DNA of 64,000 bases from Ancylobacter oerskovii. Its GTDB lineage: Bacteria; Pseudomonadota; Alphaproteobacteria; Rhizobiales; Xanthobacteraceae. Below the pieces are notes generated by a model. The model worked only from the letters and a program-made list of their open reading frames with translations, did not search any database and was not told the DNA's origin. Within the stretch, counting starts at the first letter, position 1. Each line of letters opens with the position of its first letter. Both the position numbers and the translations under genes were made by a program. Location: positions 62,001 to 126,000 of the forward strand of contig NZ_JAHBGB010000033.1 in NCBI RefSeq assembly GCF_018390555.1, given 5' to 3'. Of this stretch, positions 20,867-29,526 are shown piece after piece.

Positions 20867-21976
20867 TCAGGCCGCCGCGTCGAGCGCGGTGCCGGTACTG
20901 GCCCCGCCGGCGTCGAACAACAGGATGTGGCGCGGGTCGATCACCACCTCGACCGCCGCTTCCGGCTCCAGCCGCCGCACGCCGGGCACCAGCGCGGTCA
21001 GCCTCTCCTTGCCCATGTCCATGTGCAGGAAGCTCTCCGAGCCGGTCACCTCGGTGACGGCGACGCTGGCGGCGAGGCGGATGAGGCCGCCATCCGGGCG
21101 CGACGCCTCGCCATGGATGCGGTCCTCCACCGCGAGATGGTGCGCCCTGACGCCGACGGTGTAGGCGCCGTCCGCCACCCCGGCGAAGGCGCCGGTAGCG
21201 GCCACCGTGGTGCCGTTCGCCAGTTGCACCGTGCCGCCGGACTTGGTGACGCGCAGCGTGTTGAGCGGCGGATCGGAGAACACCTTCGCGGTGGCGAGGT
21301 CCGCCGGACGACGATAGACGGCGGCGGTGGGGCCGAACTGGGTGACGGCGCCTTCCATCAGCGTCGCGGTGCTGCCGCCGAGCAGCAGCGCCTCGGTCGG
21401 CTCGGTGGTCGCATAGACGAACACGGCGCCGGTGGAGGCGAAGATGCGCGGCAGTTCCTCACGCAGTTCCTCGCGCAGCTTGTAGTCGAGATTGGCGAGC
21501 GGCTCGTCGAGCAGCACCAGATCGGCCTGCTTCACCAGCGCCCGCGCGATGGCGGTGCGCTGCTGCTGGCCGCCGGACAAGGCGAGCGGCGTGCGCTGGA
21601 GATAGGGCTCCAGCTTCAGCAGCCTGGCGGCGGAGGCGACGCGGGCGTCGATCTCCGCCTTCGGCAGACCCTGCACGCGCAAGGGCGAGGCGATATTCTC
21701 GTAGACGCTCAGCGCCGGGTAGTTGATGAATTGCTGGTAGACCATCGCCACCGAGCGCTTCTTTACCGACAGGCCGGTGACGTCCTGCCCGTTGGCGATC
21801 ACCCGGCCGGAAGTCGGCGCATCCAGCCCGGCCATCAGCCGCATCAGGCTGGTCTTGCCCGCCAGCGTCGCCCCGAGCAGCACGTTGAGGCTGCCGCGCT
21901 CCAGCGTGAGCGAGACGTCCCGGATGTGCACCGCGCCCTTCACCTCGCGGCGGACGTTCTGCAGCTCCAGCGTCAT
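20867..21976 (-). CDS. glpS: Glycerol ABC transporter ATPase (missing switch histidine)
   Basis: A 369-residue ABC ATPase with a C-terminal TOBE-like region. Walker A reads GATLAGKT (residues 35-42), the signature LSGGQQQR is intact at 133-140, and Walker B ends LVLLDEP (Asp157, Glu158). The H-loop reads YATTEPTEA, with Thr191 where the switch His is expected. Its ATG overlaps the glpD stop as ATGA, indicating translational coupling. I place the start there because upstream in-frame residues overlap glpD and are not family-like. Confidence 0.93.
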   Translation of the reverse strand: MTLELQNVRREVKGAVHIRDVSLTLERGSLNVLLGATLAGKTSLMRLMAGLDAPTSGRVIANGQDVTGLSVKKRSVAMVYQQFINYPALSVYENIASPLRVQGLPKAEIDARVASAARLLKLEPYLQRTPLALSGGQQQRTAIARALVKQADLVLLDEPLANLDYKLREELREELPRIFASTGAVFVYATTEPTEALLLGGSTATLMEGAVTQFGPTAAVYRRPADLATAKVFSDPPLNTLRVTKSGGTVQLANGTTVAATGAFAGVADGAYTVGVRAHHLAVEDRIHGEASRPDGGLIRLAASVAVTEVTGSESFLHMDMGKERLTALVPGVRRLEPEAAVEVVIDPRHILLFDAGGASTGTALDAAA

Positions 21977-23520
21977 TGCGCCGCCCTCCGGGTTACCGGC
22001 CGCTGCGCCTCGGCCATGAAGGCATCGAGCGCGGCGGCCTCGCCGGCGCTCAGCCGCAGGCCGAGCTTGGAGCGGCGCCACAGCACGTCGTCGGCCGAGC
22101 GCGCCCATTCCTCGCGCATCAGGTAGCGGACCTCCGCCTCGGTGAGATCGGCGCCGAACACCCGGCCGAGATCGGCGCGGCTGCGCAGCCCGTCGAGCAG
22201 CCGCAGGGCGCGGGTGCCGTAGGCCACCACCAGCCGGCGGGCCAGCGCGTCGTCGATCCAGGGATGGGCGCGCTTGAGCTGCGCCACCACCCGTGGCTGG
22301 TCCTTCACGCCGAAATCGCCGCCCGGCAGCGGTGCGCCGCGGGTCCAGCCCGGCTTGGCCAGGGTGGCGAGATGCGGGGCGAGCTTCTCCATCGCGTGCT
22401 CGGCGAGGCGGCGATAGGTGGTGATCTTGCCGCCGAACACCGAGAGCAGCGGCGGCAGATTCGCCCGGTCGCCCTCGCGGTCCTCCAGCTCCAGCACGTA
22501 ATCGCGGGTGGCTTCCTGCGCCTTGGAGGCGCCGTCGTCATAGAGCGGTCGCACGCCGGAATAGGTCCACACCACCTGCTCGGGCGTCACCGGCGCCTTG
22601 AAATACTCGCTGGCGGCGGCGCAGAGATAGGCGATCTCCTCCTCGCTCGCCTTCACCGCATGCGGCGCGCCCTTGTAGTCGCGGTCGGTGGTGCCGATCA
22701 GCGTGAAGTCGTGCTCGTAGGGGATGGCGAAGATGATGCGGCCGTCGGCGTTCTGGAAGATATAGGCGCGGTCGTGGTCATAGAGCTTCTTCACCACGAT
22801 GTGGCTGCCCTGCACGAGGCGGACATTGGCCGGCGAGTTCACCCGCACCACCTTGGCCAGCACCTCGTGCACCCAGGGGCCGGCGGCGTTCACCAGCACG
22901 CGGGCGCGGATGGTCTCGCGGGCGCCGTCCTCCTCCACCTCGATGCGCCAGTGGTCGCCGGCGCGCTCGGCGGAGACCACCCGGCAGCGCGGGCGGATAT
23001 CGGCGCCGCGCTCGGCGGCATCGAGCGCGTTCAGCACCACGAGGCGGGAATCCTCGACCCAGCAATCGGAATATTCGAAGCCGCGCGTATAGCCGGCGCG
23101 CAGCGGCTTGCCGGTCTCGTCGCGGGTGAGGTCGAGCGTCCGCGTCGCCGGCAGCAGCTTGCGGCCGCCGAGATGGTCGTAGAGGAACAGGCCGAGGCGC
23201 AGGAGCCAGGCGGGGCGCAGGCCGTCGTGATGCGGCAGCACGAAACGCAGCGGGCGGATGATGTGCGGCGCCATCGCCCACAGCACCTCGCGCTCCATCA
23301 GCGCCTCGCGCACCAGCCGGAACTCGTAATGCTCGAGATAGCGCAGCCCGCCATGGATCAGCTTGGTGGAGGCGGAAGAGGTGGCGCCGGCAAAATCGCC
23401 CTGCTCGAACAGCACCACGGAGGCACCGCGCCCGGCGGCATCGCGGGCGATGCCGCAGCCGTTCACGCCGCCGCCGATGACGGCGAGGTCGTAGATCGAA
23501 TCGAGTGCGCGCGTGGTCAC
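21973..23520 (-). CDS. glpD: Glycerol-3-phosphate dehydrogenase, FAD-dependent
   Basis: A 515-residue membrane-associated flavoenzyme that oxidises glycerol-3-phosphate to dihydroxyacetone phosphate and passes electrons to quinone. It has the N-terminal FAD motif LAVIGGGVNGCGIARDAAGR, the family segment SSASTKLIHGGLRYLEHYEF, and a C-terminal DAO-type helical domain. The start is GTG, preceded by a good GGGAGG. It is the first gene of the glp operon and its stop overlaps glpS by four bases. Confidence 0.96.
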   Translation of the reverse strand: MTTRALDSIYDLAVIGGGVNGCGIARDAAGRGASVVLFEQGDFAGATSSASTKLIHGGLRYLEHYEFRLVREALMEREVLWAMAPHIIRPLRFVLPHHDGLRPAWLLRLGLFLYDHLGGRKLLPATRTLDLTRDETGKPLRAGYTRGFEYSDCWVEDSRLVVLNALDAAERGADIRPRCRVVSAERAGDHWRIEVEEDGARETIRARVLVNAAGPWVHEVLAKVVRVNSPANVRLVQGSHIVVKKLYDHDRAYIFQNADGRIIFAIPYEHDFTLIGTTDRDYKGAPHAVKASEEEIAYLCAAASEYFKAPVTPEQVVWTYSGVRPLYDDGASKAQEATRDYVLELEDREGDRANLPPLLSVFGGKITTYRRLAEHAMEKLAPHLATLAKPGWTRGAPLPGGDFGVKDQPRVVAQLKRAHPWIDDALARRLVVAYGTRALRLLDGLRSRADLGRVFGADLTEAEVRYLMREEWARSADDVLWRRSKLGLRLSAGEAAALDAFMAEAQRPVTRRAAQ

Positions 23521-23558
23521 TCACAGCCTCCCGATGAACCGCCCCGACGTGGAGGCGA

Positions 23559-23640
23559 TTTCGTTATTATCTTCGTATTGACGCTATATGAAACCGAAAT
23601 CGCGCGCAACTCGGCCAAAAACGAAAGATTCTAACTTTCG
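23559..23640 (-). promoter_or_regulatory. Candidate GlpR-type operator region upstream of glpD
   Basis: Within 82 bp of AT-richer DNA there are five (T/C)TTCG or CGAAA half-sites (23559, 23571, 23595, 23622 and 23636). The last two form the inverted repeat CGAAAG-N7-CTTTCG. TTCG-containing half-sites are typical of DeoR/GlpR-family repressors. No glpR gene lies in the window, so the assignment is inference. Confidence 0.45.
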
Positions 23641-23745
23641 ATACGGTGCAATGCAATAAAATCGCACCACTTTGCCGTTTCCGTGCCTGAGATCTGGCGA
23701 GGTTGGGTCGTGCTGCAGCGCGTCGTGCCTGCCGGAACGGCAGGG

Positions 23746-24378
23746 TCAAATGACGAGCACGCGGTCCGGCAATTCGTTGACGGGCTCGCCGGTTGCCGGC
23801 AGATGCGCGCCCAGCAACCGCCCTGCGACGTCGATGCCAGCGGCCAGACCCGCCGCCAGCCGGCCTTCCCGCGCACCTTCCAGCACCGCCGCGCAGACGC
23901 CGCCCCAGGCCTCGACGCCGACCCGGGCATGGATCGCCTCGTCGGCCACCACCTCGACGATGCGGTCGGCCGGCGCCACCAGGATCAGCACCCCGGTGCG
24001 CCCGCGGGTGCCGTGCATGCCGAGCGCGAGGAAATGGTCGAGCGCGGCGGCGCGCGCCGCCTCCTCCACCGCCGCGCGCGGCACCAGCCGGCGCCCGAGC
24101 GGGGTCGCCAGCGTCAGCAGGCCGGCCAGCGCGAAGCTCGCGGCCTGCGCCGCCAGCAGCACCGGCGTGTCCAGCGTGGTGAAAAAGGCCAGCGGCCAGG
24201 GCAGCACCAGCGCCAGCAGCGCCGCCCACATCAGGGAATGGAACGACGGGTGCACCAGCGGATGCGTGACCACGATGAGCCGGATCTCGCCGCGGGTGCC
24301 GGCCTCGGCGTGGCGGACCGCCTCGGCGAGCGCCGCATGCTCGTCGGCCGTGAGGGGGGCGTCAGCCTGCCTGTCCAT
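23746..24378 (-). CDS. TPM-domain membrane protein
   Basis: A 210-residue protein with a short N-terminal segment resembling the start of a TPM domain (LTADEHAALAEAVRHAEAGTRGEIRLIVV), a hydrophobic hairpin at about residues 48-92, then the rest of the TPM-like fold including GVLILVAPADRIVEVVADEAI. It is the second TPM protein of a pair: its ATG shares one base with the stop of the upstream gene (TGATG). Such pairs accompany LemA in many proteobacteria. Function is not established. Confidence 0.82.
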   Translation of the reverse strand: MDRQADAPLTADEHAALAEAVRHAEAGTRGEIRLIVVTHPLVHPSFHSLMWAALLALVLPWPLAFFTTLDTPVLLAAQAASFALAGLLTLATPLGRRLVPRAAVEEAARAAALDHFLALGMHGTRGRTGVLILVAPADRIVEVVADEAIHARVGVEAWGGVCAAVLEGAREGRLAAGLAAGIDVAGRLLGAHLPATGEPVNELPDRVLVI

Positions 24379-25184
24379 CACCAGCTCCCCGAGGCGCCGC
24401 CGCCACCCGATGATCCGCCGCCGCCAGAGAAGCCGCCGCCGCCCGACGATCCCCCGCCCGACCAGCCGCCGCGCGAGGACCCGCGCGACCATTCCCAGCC
24501 GGAAATCCCGCCCGGCAGCACCACGCCGCCGTGCCGGCGGGCATATTGGCGTCGCCGCGCCTGCTGGTAGAGCAGGAAGATCCAGAACGCGACCATGGCG
24601 GCGAAGATGAGCAACGGCACCAGATCGTCCACCGTCATCGCCGGCTCGGCCGCGCGCCTGGCCCGCGCCTCCGCCTCGGCGGGATCGAGATTGAGGATCT
24701 CGATCACCGCCTCGGTGCCCTTCTCGATACCGTCGGGAAAATCGCCGGCGCGGAAGGCCGGCAGGATGGCGGTCTGGATGATGGTGGAGGCCACGGCGTC
24801 GGGCAGCACCCCTTCGAGCCCGTAGCCGACCTCGATGCGCACCCGCCGCTCGGCGGGCGCCACCATGAGCAGCACGCCATTGTCCTTGTCGGCCTGGCCG
24901 AGCTTCCACGCGCGGAACAGCCGGTTGGCGTAATCCTCCACCGAGGTGCCCTGCAGCGAGGGCACGGTGGCGACCACGAACTGGTCGCTGGTCTTCGCCT
25001 CCTGCGCGGCGAGCCTGGCCTCCAGCGCCGCGCGCATCTGCGGCGACAGGATGCCGGCGGCATCCACCACCCGCCCGGAAAGCGGCGGGAAGGAGAGCTC
25101 GGCCCGCGCCGCGACGGCGGCAAGCATGACGGCCGCGAGCGCGACCAAGGCGAGGACGGGGAGGAAGGCGGCTCGGCGCAGCAT
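24378..25184 (-). CDS. TPM-domain protein with Gly/Ser-rich tail (YgcG family)
   Basis: A 268-residue protein: signal peptide (residues 1-28, ending ARAE), an extracytoplasmic TPM domain (about 35-165, with VVDAAGILSPQMR and NGVLLMVAPAERRVRIEVGYG), one transmembrane helix near 188-205, a basic cytoplasmic stretch, and a 45-residue tail of Gly/Ser repeats. Members of this family are linked to membrane or photosystem assembly in other organisms, but the role here is unknown. It follows lemA by 25 bp. Confidence 0.86.
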   Translation of the reverse strand: MLRRAAFLPVLALVALAAVMLAAVAARAELSFPPLSGRVVDAAGILSPQMRAALEARLAAQEAKTSDQFVVATVPSLQGTSVEDYANRLFRAWKLGQADKDNGVLLMVAPAERRVRIEVGYGLEGVLPDAVASTIIQTAILPAFRAGDFPDGIEKGTEAVIEILNLDPAEAEARARRAAEPAMTVDDLVPLLIFAAMVAFWIFLLYQQARRRQYARRHGGVVLPGGISGWEWSRGSSRGGWSGGGSSGGGGFSGGGGSSGGGGASGSW

Positions 25185-25209
25185 GGCGGCCGGTCCCGTA
25201 TGCGCGTGA

Positions 25210-25824
25210 TCAGTTGAACTTCACCTGCGGCACCTTCATCTGCTCCTCGGAGATGGTGAAGGTCTGCATCGGCTGGTTGCCGCGATAGAGCGTCGAGGCC
25301 CAGAGCACGCCGGGGAAGGTCCGCAGCTCGGTGTTATAGACCCGGACCGCCTCGATATAATCGCGCCGCGCCACGGCGATGCGGTTTTCCGTGCCCTCGA
25401 TCTGCGCCTGCAGGGCGAGGAAGTTCTGGTTCGACTTGAGGTCGGGATAGGCTTCCGACACCGCGATCAGCCGGCCGAGCGCGCCGGAAAGCTGCGCCTG
25501 GGCGTTCTGGAATTTCTGGAAGGCCTCGGGATCGGTGACGGTGGACGCGTCGACCTTGATCGAGGTGGCGTTGGCGCGCGCTTCCGTCACCTGCGTCAGC
25601 ACGTCCTTTTCCTGCTGGGCGTAGCCCTTCACCGTCTCCACGAGGTTGGGGATCAGCTCGGCGCGGCGCTGGTACTGGTTCAGCACGTCGCTCCAGGCGG
25701 CCTTGGCCTTCTCCTCATTGGTCGGGATGTTGTTCACCCCGCAGCCGGCGAGGCCGAACGCGAGCGCGAGAAGCGCGAACGGCAACAGCAGCCGGCGGCG
25801 GGCGACGGCGAGGATCATCGGCAT
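25210..25824 (-). CDS. lemA: LemA family lipoprotein
   Basis: A 204-residue predicted lipoprotein. The N-terminal signal ends in the lipobox LAGC. The rest is the long helical LemA domain with the hallmark NQYQRRAELIPNLVETVKGYA and YPDLKSNQNFLALQAQIEGTE segments. It is the first gene of a three-gene operon with two TPM-domain proteins, a recurrent arrangement. The ATG is preceded by AGGGGG. A consensus -10 box lies 43 bp upstream. Confidence 0.93.
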   Translation of the reverse strand: MPMILAVARRRLLLPFALLALAFGLAGCGVNNIPTNEEKAKAAWSDVLNQYQRRAELIPNLVETVKGYAQQEKDVLTQVTEARANATSIKVDASTVTDPEAFQKFQNAQAQLSGALGRLIAVSEAYPDLKSNQNFLALQAQIEGTENRIAVARRDYIEAVRVYNTELRTFPGVLWASTLYRGNQPMQTFTISEEQMKVPQVKFN

Positions 25825-25866
25825 GGAACAGCCCCCTGCAACGCGCGGCATGATACCGCCCCGGTC

Positions 25867-25872
25867 ATTATA
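25867..25872 (-). promoter_or_regulatory. Candidate -10 element for the lemA operon
   Basis: The minus strand reads TATAAT exactly, 43 bp upstream of the lemA start. The corresponding -35 region (CTGGAG at 17 bp) is a poor match, so the promoter may need an activator or the hexamer may be fortuitous. Confidence 0.45.
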
Positions 25873-26046
25873 GGGCAGACGGCCGGTCCCTCCAGTCTCG
25901 AAGAGGGAGTTTCGCCGCGTGCCGCTGCGTTTCCGACAAGCGTGGATGAAACCGGGAACCCACGCGACAAGCCGTGCGGCGGCGTGCAAAGTCGCGGCGA
26001 TACCGCGAGGTTGACCGTGTCCGCTTCCTTCGCCGCCCGGAGATCC

Positions 26047-27003
26047 ATGCTCGTCCTTCTGCTCGCGACGCTCGTGCTGGCGATGCCGCTCGCGGCGCTG
26101 GCGGTCTGGTTCCAGACGACCGGCCTCGTCCGCGTCGTCGCGCTGGCGGCACTGGCCGCCGCCGTGCTGGCCACGCTCACCCTCGTCCTGCGCGGCCAGC
26201 CGGGCGCCGGCTGGCTGGTCGCCCTCGCCACCATCGGCCTGGTGGCCGCCTGGTGGGCCACCATCCGGCCGTCCAACGAGCGCATCTGGGCGGCGGACGT
26301 CGCCCATGGCGTCACCGCGACGATCGCCGGCGACGACGTCACGCTGCACCATGTGCGCAATTTCGACTGGCATTCGGAAGACGAGGCGACCGAGCGCTGG
26401 GAGGACCGGCGCTACCGGCTCGACCAGATCACCGGCGTCGACCTGTTCTCCTCGGTCTGGAGCAACCCGGCCATCGCCCACACGCTGATCGGCTTCAGCT
26501 TCGCCGACGGGCAGCGCGTGGTGTTCTCCGCCGAGATCCGCCGCGAGAAGGGCGAGGCCTTCTCCGAGATCGGCGGCTTCTTCAAGCAGTTCGAGCTGGT
26601 GCTGATCGCCGCCGACGAGCGCGACATCATCCGCCTGCGCACCAATGAGCGGCGCGAGAGCGTCTCGCTGTTCCCGCTGGAGCTGACGCCGGAACAGCGA
26701 CGGGCGCTGTTCCTGTCCTTCGCCGGGCTCGGCAACGAGCTGGCGCGCGCGCCGCGCTTCTACCAGACCGTCACCACCAATTGCACGACCGTCATCTTCC
26801 GGCTCGCCCGCCTCATCGAGCCGGGCGTCGCCTTCGACTGGCGCATCCTGCTGTCCGGCTACCTGCCCGGCTATCTCTACGAGCAGGAGCTGATCGCGAC
26901 CGATGCGCCGCTCGCCGAGGTGGAGCGCCGGGCGGCGATCACGCCGCTCGGGCAGGCGGCCGGCGACGCGCCCGACTATTCCGAGCGCATCCGCCGCCGC
27001 TGA
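26047..27003 (+). CDS. DUF4105 (Lnb N-terminal domain) membrane protein
   Basis: A 318-residue protein with three N-terminal transmembrane helices (about residues 1-22, 27-48 and 54-76), followed by a large periplasmic DUF4105 domain. Recognisable features include the RNFDWHSEDEATERWEDRRY segment and the Cys-containing TVTTNCTTVIF motif, which suggests a Cys-dependent hydrolase-like fold. The ATG is preceded by GGAG five bases away; a GTG ten codons upstream is an alternative. Function is unknown. Confidence 0.82.
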   Translation: MLVLLLATLVLAMPLAALAVWFQTTGLVRVVALAALAAAVLATLTLVLRGQPGAGWLVALATIGLVAAWWATIRPSNERIWAADVAHGVTATIAGDDVTLHHVRNFDWHSEDEATERWEDRRYRLDQITGVDLFSSVWSNPAIAHTLIGFSFADGQRVVFSAEIRREKGEAFSEIGGFFKQFELVLIAADERDIIRLRTNERRESVSLFPLELTPEQRRALFLSFAGLGNELARAPRFYQTVTTNCTTVIFRLARLIEPGVAFDWRILLSGYLPGYLYEQELIATDAPLAEVERRAAITPLGQAAGDAPDYSERIRRR

Positions 27004-27010
27004 CGACGGC

Positions 27011-27445
27011 CTACATCGCCTGGGTGTGGGCGCCGCCGGGCCGGGAAATGCCGCCCAGCGCGTCGCCGGCGATCGCCTCGCGGCCGGCCAGGGCGATGTC
27101 GCCCAGCGACAGGATGCCGACCAGCCGCTTGCCGCGATCCACTACCGGCAGGCGCCGCAGCTGCTGCTCGGCCATGTTGCGGCCGATCTCGTCGAGCTCC
27201 TGGTCCTCGAAGCAGTATTTCACCTCGCTGCTCATGATCTCGCGCACCGGCGTCGTCGGCCCCTTGCCGAAGGCGACGCCGCGCACGGCGATGTCGCGGT
27301 CGCTGATCATGCCGACCAGCCGGTTGTCGTCGCCCACCGGCAGGATGCCGGCATCGAGCAGCGCCATGGCCCGCGCCGCCTGCTCCAGCGTCTCGTCGGG
27401 GGCGACCACCTGCACTTCGCGGGTCATCACATCGCTTACCTTCAT
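27011..27445 (-). CDS. CBS-domain pair protein
   Basis: A 144-residue soluble protein made of two tandem CBS domains (about residues 1-60 and 68-125), each with the typical DVMT..../LPVVDRGKRLVGILSLGDIA layout. CBS pairs bind adenosyl nucleotides and usually regulate partner proteins; no partner domain is fused here. It converges on the DUF4105 gene with only 7 bp between them. Confidence 0.92.
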   Translation of the reverse strand: MKVSDVMTREVQVVAPDETLEQAARAMALLDAGILPVGDDNRLVGMISDRDIAVRGVAFGKGPTTPVREIMSSEVKYCFEDQELDEIGRNMAEQQLRRLPVVDRGKRLVGILSLGDIALAGREAIAGDALGGISRPGGAHTQAM

Positions 27446-27477
27446 CAGTGTCCTCCTGTCAGCTTCAGGCGGCCGGC

Positions 27478-27792
27478 TCAGCCGGCGCGCTTCTCGGCAT
27501 TGCGCTTGCGGGTGGCGGCGGCCTTGCGCGCCGCCGCGGAACGATCGGCCTTGGGACGCTCGGCGGCGGCACGGCCGCCGATCTTGCCGCCGCGGTGCGA
27601 GGCGGGATGGTCGGTCTGCTTGCCGCGGCCGGAACCGGACTTCTTGCCGCCGCCATCGTCCTTGTTCACCGTCGCCCAGGCACGGCGCTCCGCCTCCTCA
27701 TGCGAGACGCCGCGTTCCTCGTAGCCTTCCTCGATATGCTCGGCCTTGCGCTTCTGCTTGTCGGTGTAGGCCGACTTGTCGCCACGGGGCAT
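27478..27792 (-). CDS. Small basic protein of the so-called plasmid stabilization family
   Basis: A 104-residue protein with a conserved N-terminal half (MPRGDKSAYTDKQKRKAEHI, then GVSHEEAERRAWATVNK) and a Lys/Arg/Ala/Gly-rich tail. Close relatives are often labelled plasmid stabilization proteins, without evidence I know of. The basic low-complexity tail suggests nucleic-acid binding. The family is mostly chromosomal, so the label should not be taken as a sign of plasmid origin. Confidence 0.78.
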   Translation of the reverse strand: MPRGDKSAYTDKQKRKAEHIEEGYEERGVSHEEAERRAWATVNKDDGGGKKSGSGRGKQTDHPASHRGGKIGGRAAAERPKADRSAAARKAAATRKRNAEKRAG

Positions 27793-27934
27793 GGCCTTCT
27801 CCTCCTGCATCCGGCCCCCCGCCCCGCCTAGCCAACGACAAGCGGCCGGAAGCGTTCCCCCCGTCCGGCGTTTCGGGCTTGACAGAAGCGCGCCGCCGGC
27901 ATGCCTTGCGCGGGACATCAGAAAGGTACCGCCC

Positions 27935-28561
27935 ATGACCGTGCTCGCCCGGCTCGCCGACTTTCCCCTCATCGCCATCCTGCGCGGGGTGACGCCCGAC
28001 GAGGCGGTCGCCATTGGCGGGGCGCTGGTGGAGGCCGGCTTCCGCATCATCGAGGTGCCGCTGAATTCGCCGCAGCCGATGAAGAGCATCGAGGCGCTGG
28101 CCCGGGCGTTTCCCGATGCGCTGATCGGCGCCGGCACCGTGCTCGACCCCGCCGACGCCGACCGGGTGAAGGAAGCCGGCGGCGAGCTGGTGCTGATGCC
28201 GCACAGCGATCCCGCCGTGATCGCCCGCGCCAAGACGCTGGGCATGAGCTGCGTGCCGGGGGTGACGACGCCGACCGAGGCCTTCGCGGCGCTGAAGGCC
28301 GGCGCCGACGCGCTGAAGATGTTCCCGGCCGAGATGCTGCCGCCGCCGGTGGTGAAGGCGTGGCGCGCGGTCATCCCGGCTTCCACCGTGCTGATGCCGG
28401 TGGGCGGAGTGACGCCGGAGCGGCTGAAGCCCTATTGGGACGCCGGCGCGCGCGGCTTCGGCCTCGGCTCGGCGCTCTACGCGCCGGGGCTGGCGGCGGC
28501 CGAGGTGGCACGAAACGCGCAAGGCTTCCTCGCCGCCGTGGCCGGGCTCAAGGCCGCCTGA
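27935..28561 (+). CDS. dgoA: 2-dehydro-3-deoxy-6-phosphogalactonate aldolase
   Basis: A 208-residue class I aldolase cleaving KDPGal to pyruvate and glyceraldehyde-3-phosphate in the De Ley-Doudoroff galactonate pathway. Recognisable features are FPLIAILRGVTPDEA, the Glu in IIEVPLNSPQ that distinguishes DgoA from KDPG aldolase, and the Schiff-base Lys in ALKMFPAE. It is close in sequence to E. coli DgoA. No other galactonate genes are nearby, so it may serve several pathways. glsA follows after 24 bp. Confidence 0.92.
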   Translation: MTVLARLADFPLIAILRGVTPDEAVAIGGALVEAGFRIIEVPLNSPQPMKSIEALARAFPDALIGAGTVLDPADADRVKEAGGELVLMPHSDPAVIARAKTLGMSCVPGVTTPTEAFAALKAGADALKMFPAEMLPPPVVKAWRAVIPASTVLMPVGGVTPERLKPYWDAGARGFGLGSALYAPGLAAAEVARNAQGFLAAVAGLKAA

Positions 28562-28585
28562 CCGTCTCCTACCGAGGAACACGCC

Positions 28586-29515
28586 TTGCCCGACCTGAAC
28601 GCCGTCGTCGCCGAGATCGCCGAGGAGATGCGCCAGCGCACCGACCGCGGCGAGGTGGCGACCTATATTCCCGAGCTCGCCGGCGTCGATGCCGGCCAGT
28701 TCGGCATCGCGGTGATCGATGCCGACGGCGCGGTGACGGCCGGCGGCGACGCCGACGTGCCCTTCTCCATCCAGAGCGTGTCGAAGGTGTTCACGCTGAC
28801 CCTGGCCCTCGGCAAGATCGGCGACCGGCTGTGGCGCCATGTCGGGCGCGAGCCGTCCGGCAGCGCCTTCAATTCCATCGTGCAGCTGGAATATGAGCAG
28901 GGCATACCGCGCAACCCGTTCATCAATGCCGGCGCCATCGCGGTGACCGACCAGATCCTCGCCGGCCACGAGCCGCGCGAGGCGCTGGGCGAGATCCTGC
29001 GCTTCATGCATTTCATCGCCGACGACCCGTCGATCACCATCGACGAGAAGGTGGCGGCCTCCGAACGGCGCACCGGCTTCCGCAACGTGGCGCTCGCCAA
29101 CTACATGAAGTCGTTCGGCGTGCTGCAGAACCCGGTCGACTACACGCTCGGCGTCTATTTCCACCATTGCTCCATCGCCATGAGCTGCCGCCAGCTCGCC
29201 ATGGCCGGGCGTTTCCTCGCCTGGCGCGGCAAGAACCCGACCACCGGCCATTCGGTGGTGAGCCCGGAACGGGCGCGGCGCATCAACGCCATCATGCTCA
29301 CCTGCGGCCATTATGACGGCTCGGGAGAGTTCGCCTATCGCGTCGGCCTGCCGGGCAAGAGCGGGGTGGGCGGCGGCATCCTCGCCATCGCGCCGGGGAT
29401 CGCCTCGATCGCCGTGTGGGCGCCCGGCCTCGATTCGGTCGGCAACTCGCATCTCGGCCGCATCGCGCTGGAGAGGCTGACCAAGCGCATGGGCTGGTCG
29501 ATCTTCGGCGACTAA
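28586..29515 (+). CDS. glsA: Glutaminase
   Basis: A 309-residue beta-lactamase-like serine glutaminase, hydrolysing glutamine to glutamate and ammonia. It shows the catalytic SxxK in [17 protein letters not shown], the [11 protein letters not shown] segment, and the C-terminal [15 protein letters not shown] motif. The best start is TTG, preceded by CGAGGA at good spacing; no nearby ATG would keep the conserved N-terminus. It may be coexpressed with dgoA. Its stop faces nasA with 11 bp between. Confidence 0.95.
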   Translation: MPDLNAVVAEIAEEMRQRTDRGEVATYIPELAGVDAGQFGIAVIDADGAVTAGGDADVPFSIQSVSKVFTLTLALGKIGDRLWRHVGREPSGSAFNSIVQLEYEQGIPRNPFINAGAIAVTDQILAGHEPREALGEILRFMHFIADDPSITIDEKVAASERRTGFRNVALANYMKSFGVLQNPVDYTLGVYFHHCSIAMSCRQLAMAGRFLAWRGKNPTTGHSVVSPERARRINAIMLTCGHYDGSGEFAYRVGLPGKSGVGGGILAIAPGIASIAVWAPGLDSVGNSHLGRIALERLTKRMGWSIFGD

Positions 29516-29526
29516 CCGGCGGGCGC

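Noticed and set aside
27478..27792. Evidence of plasmid integration from the plasmid-stabilization label
   Set aside because: The family is commonly chromosomal, base composition matches its neighbours, and no replication, mobilisation or integrase genes are nearby.
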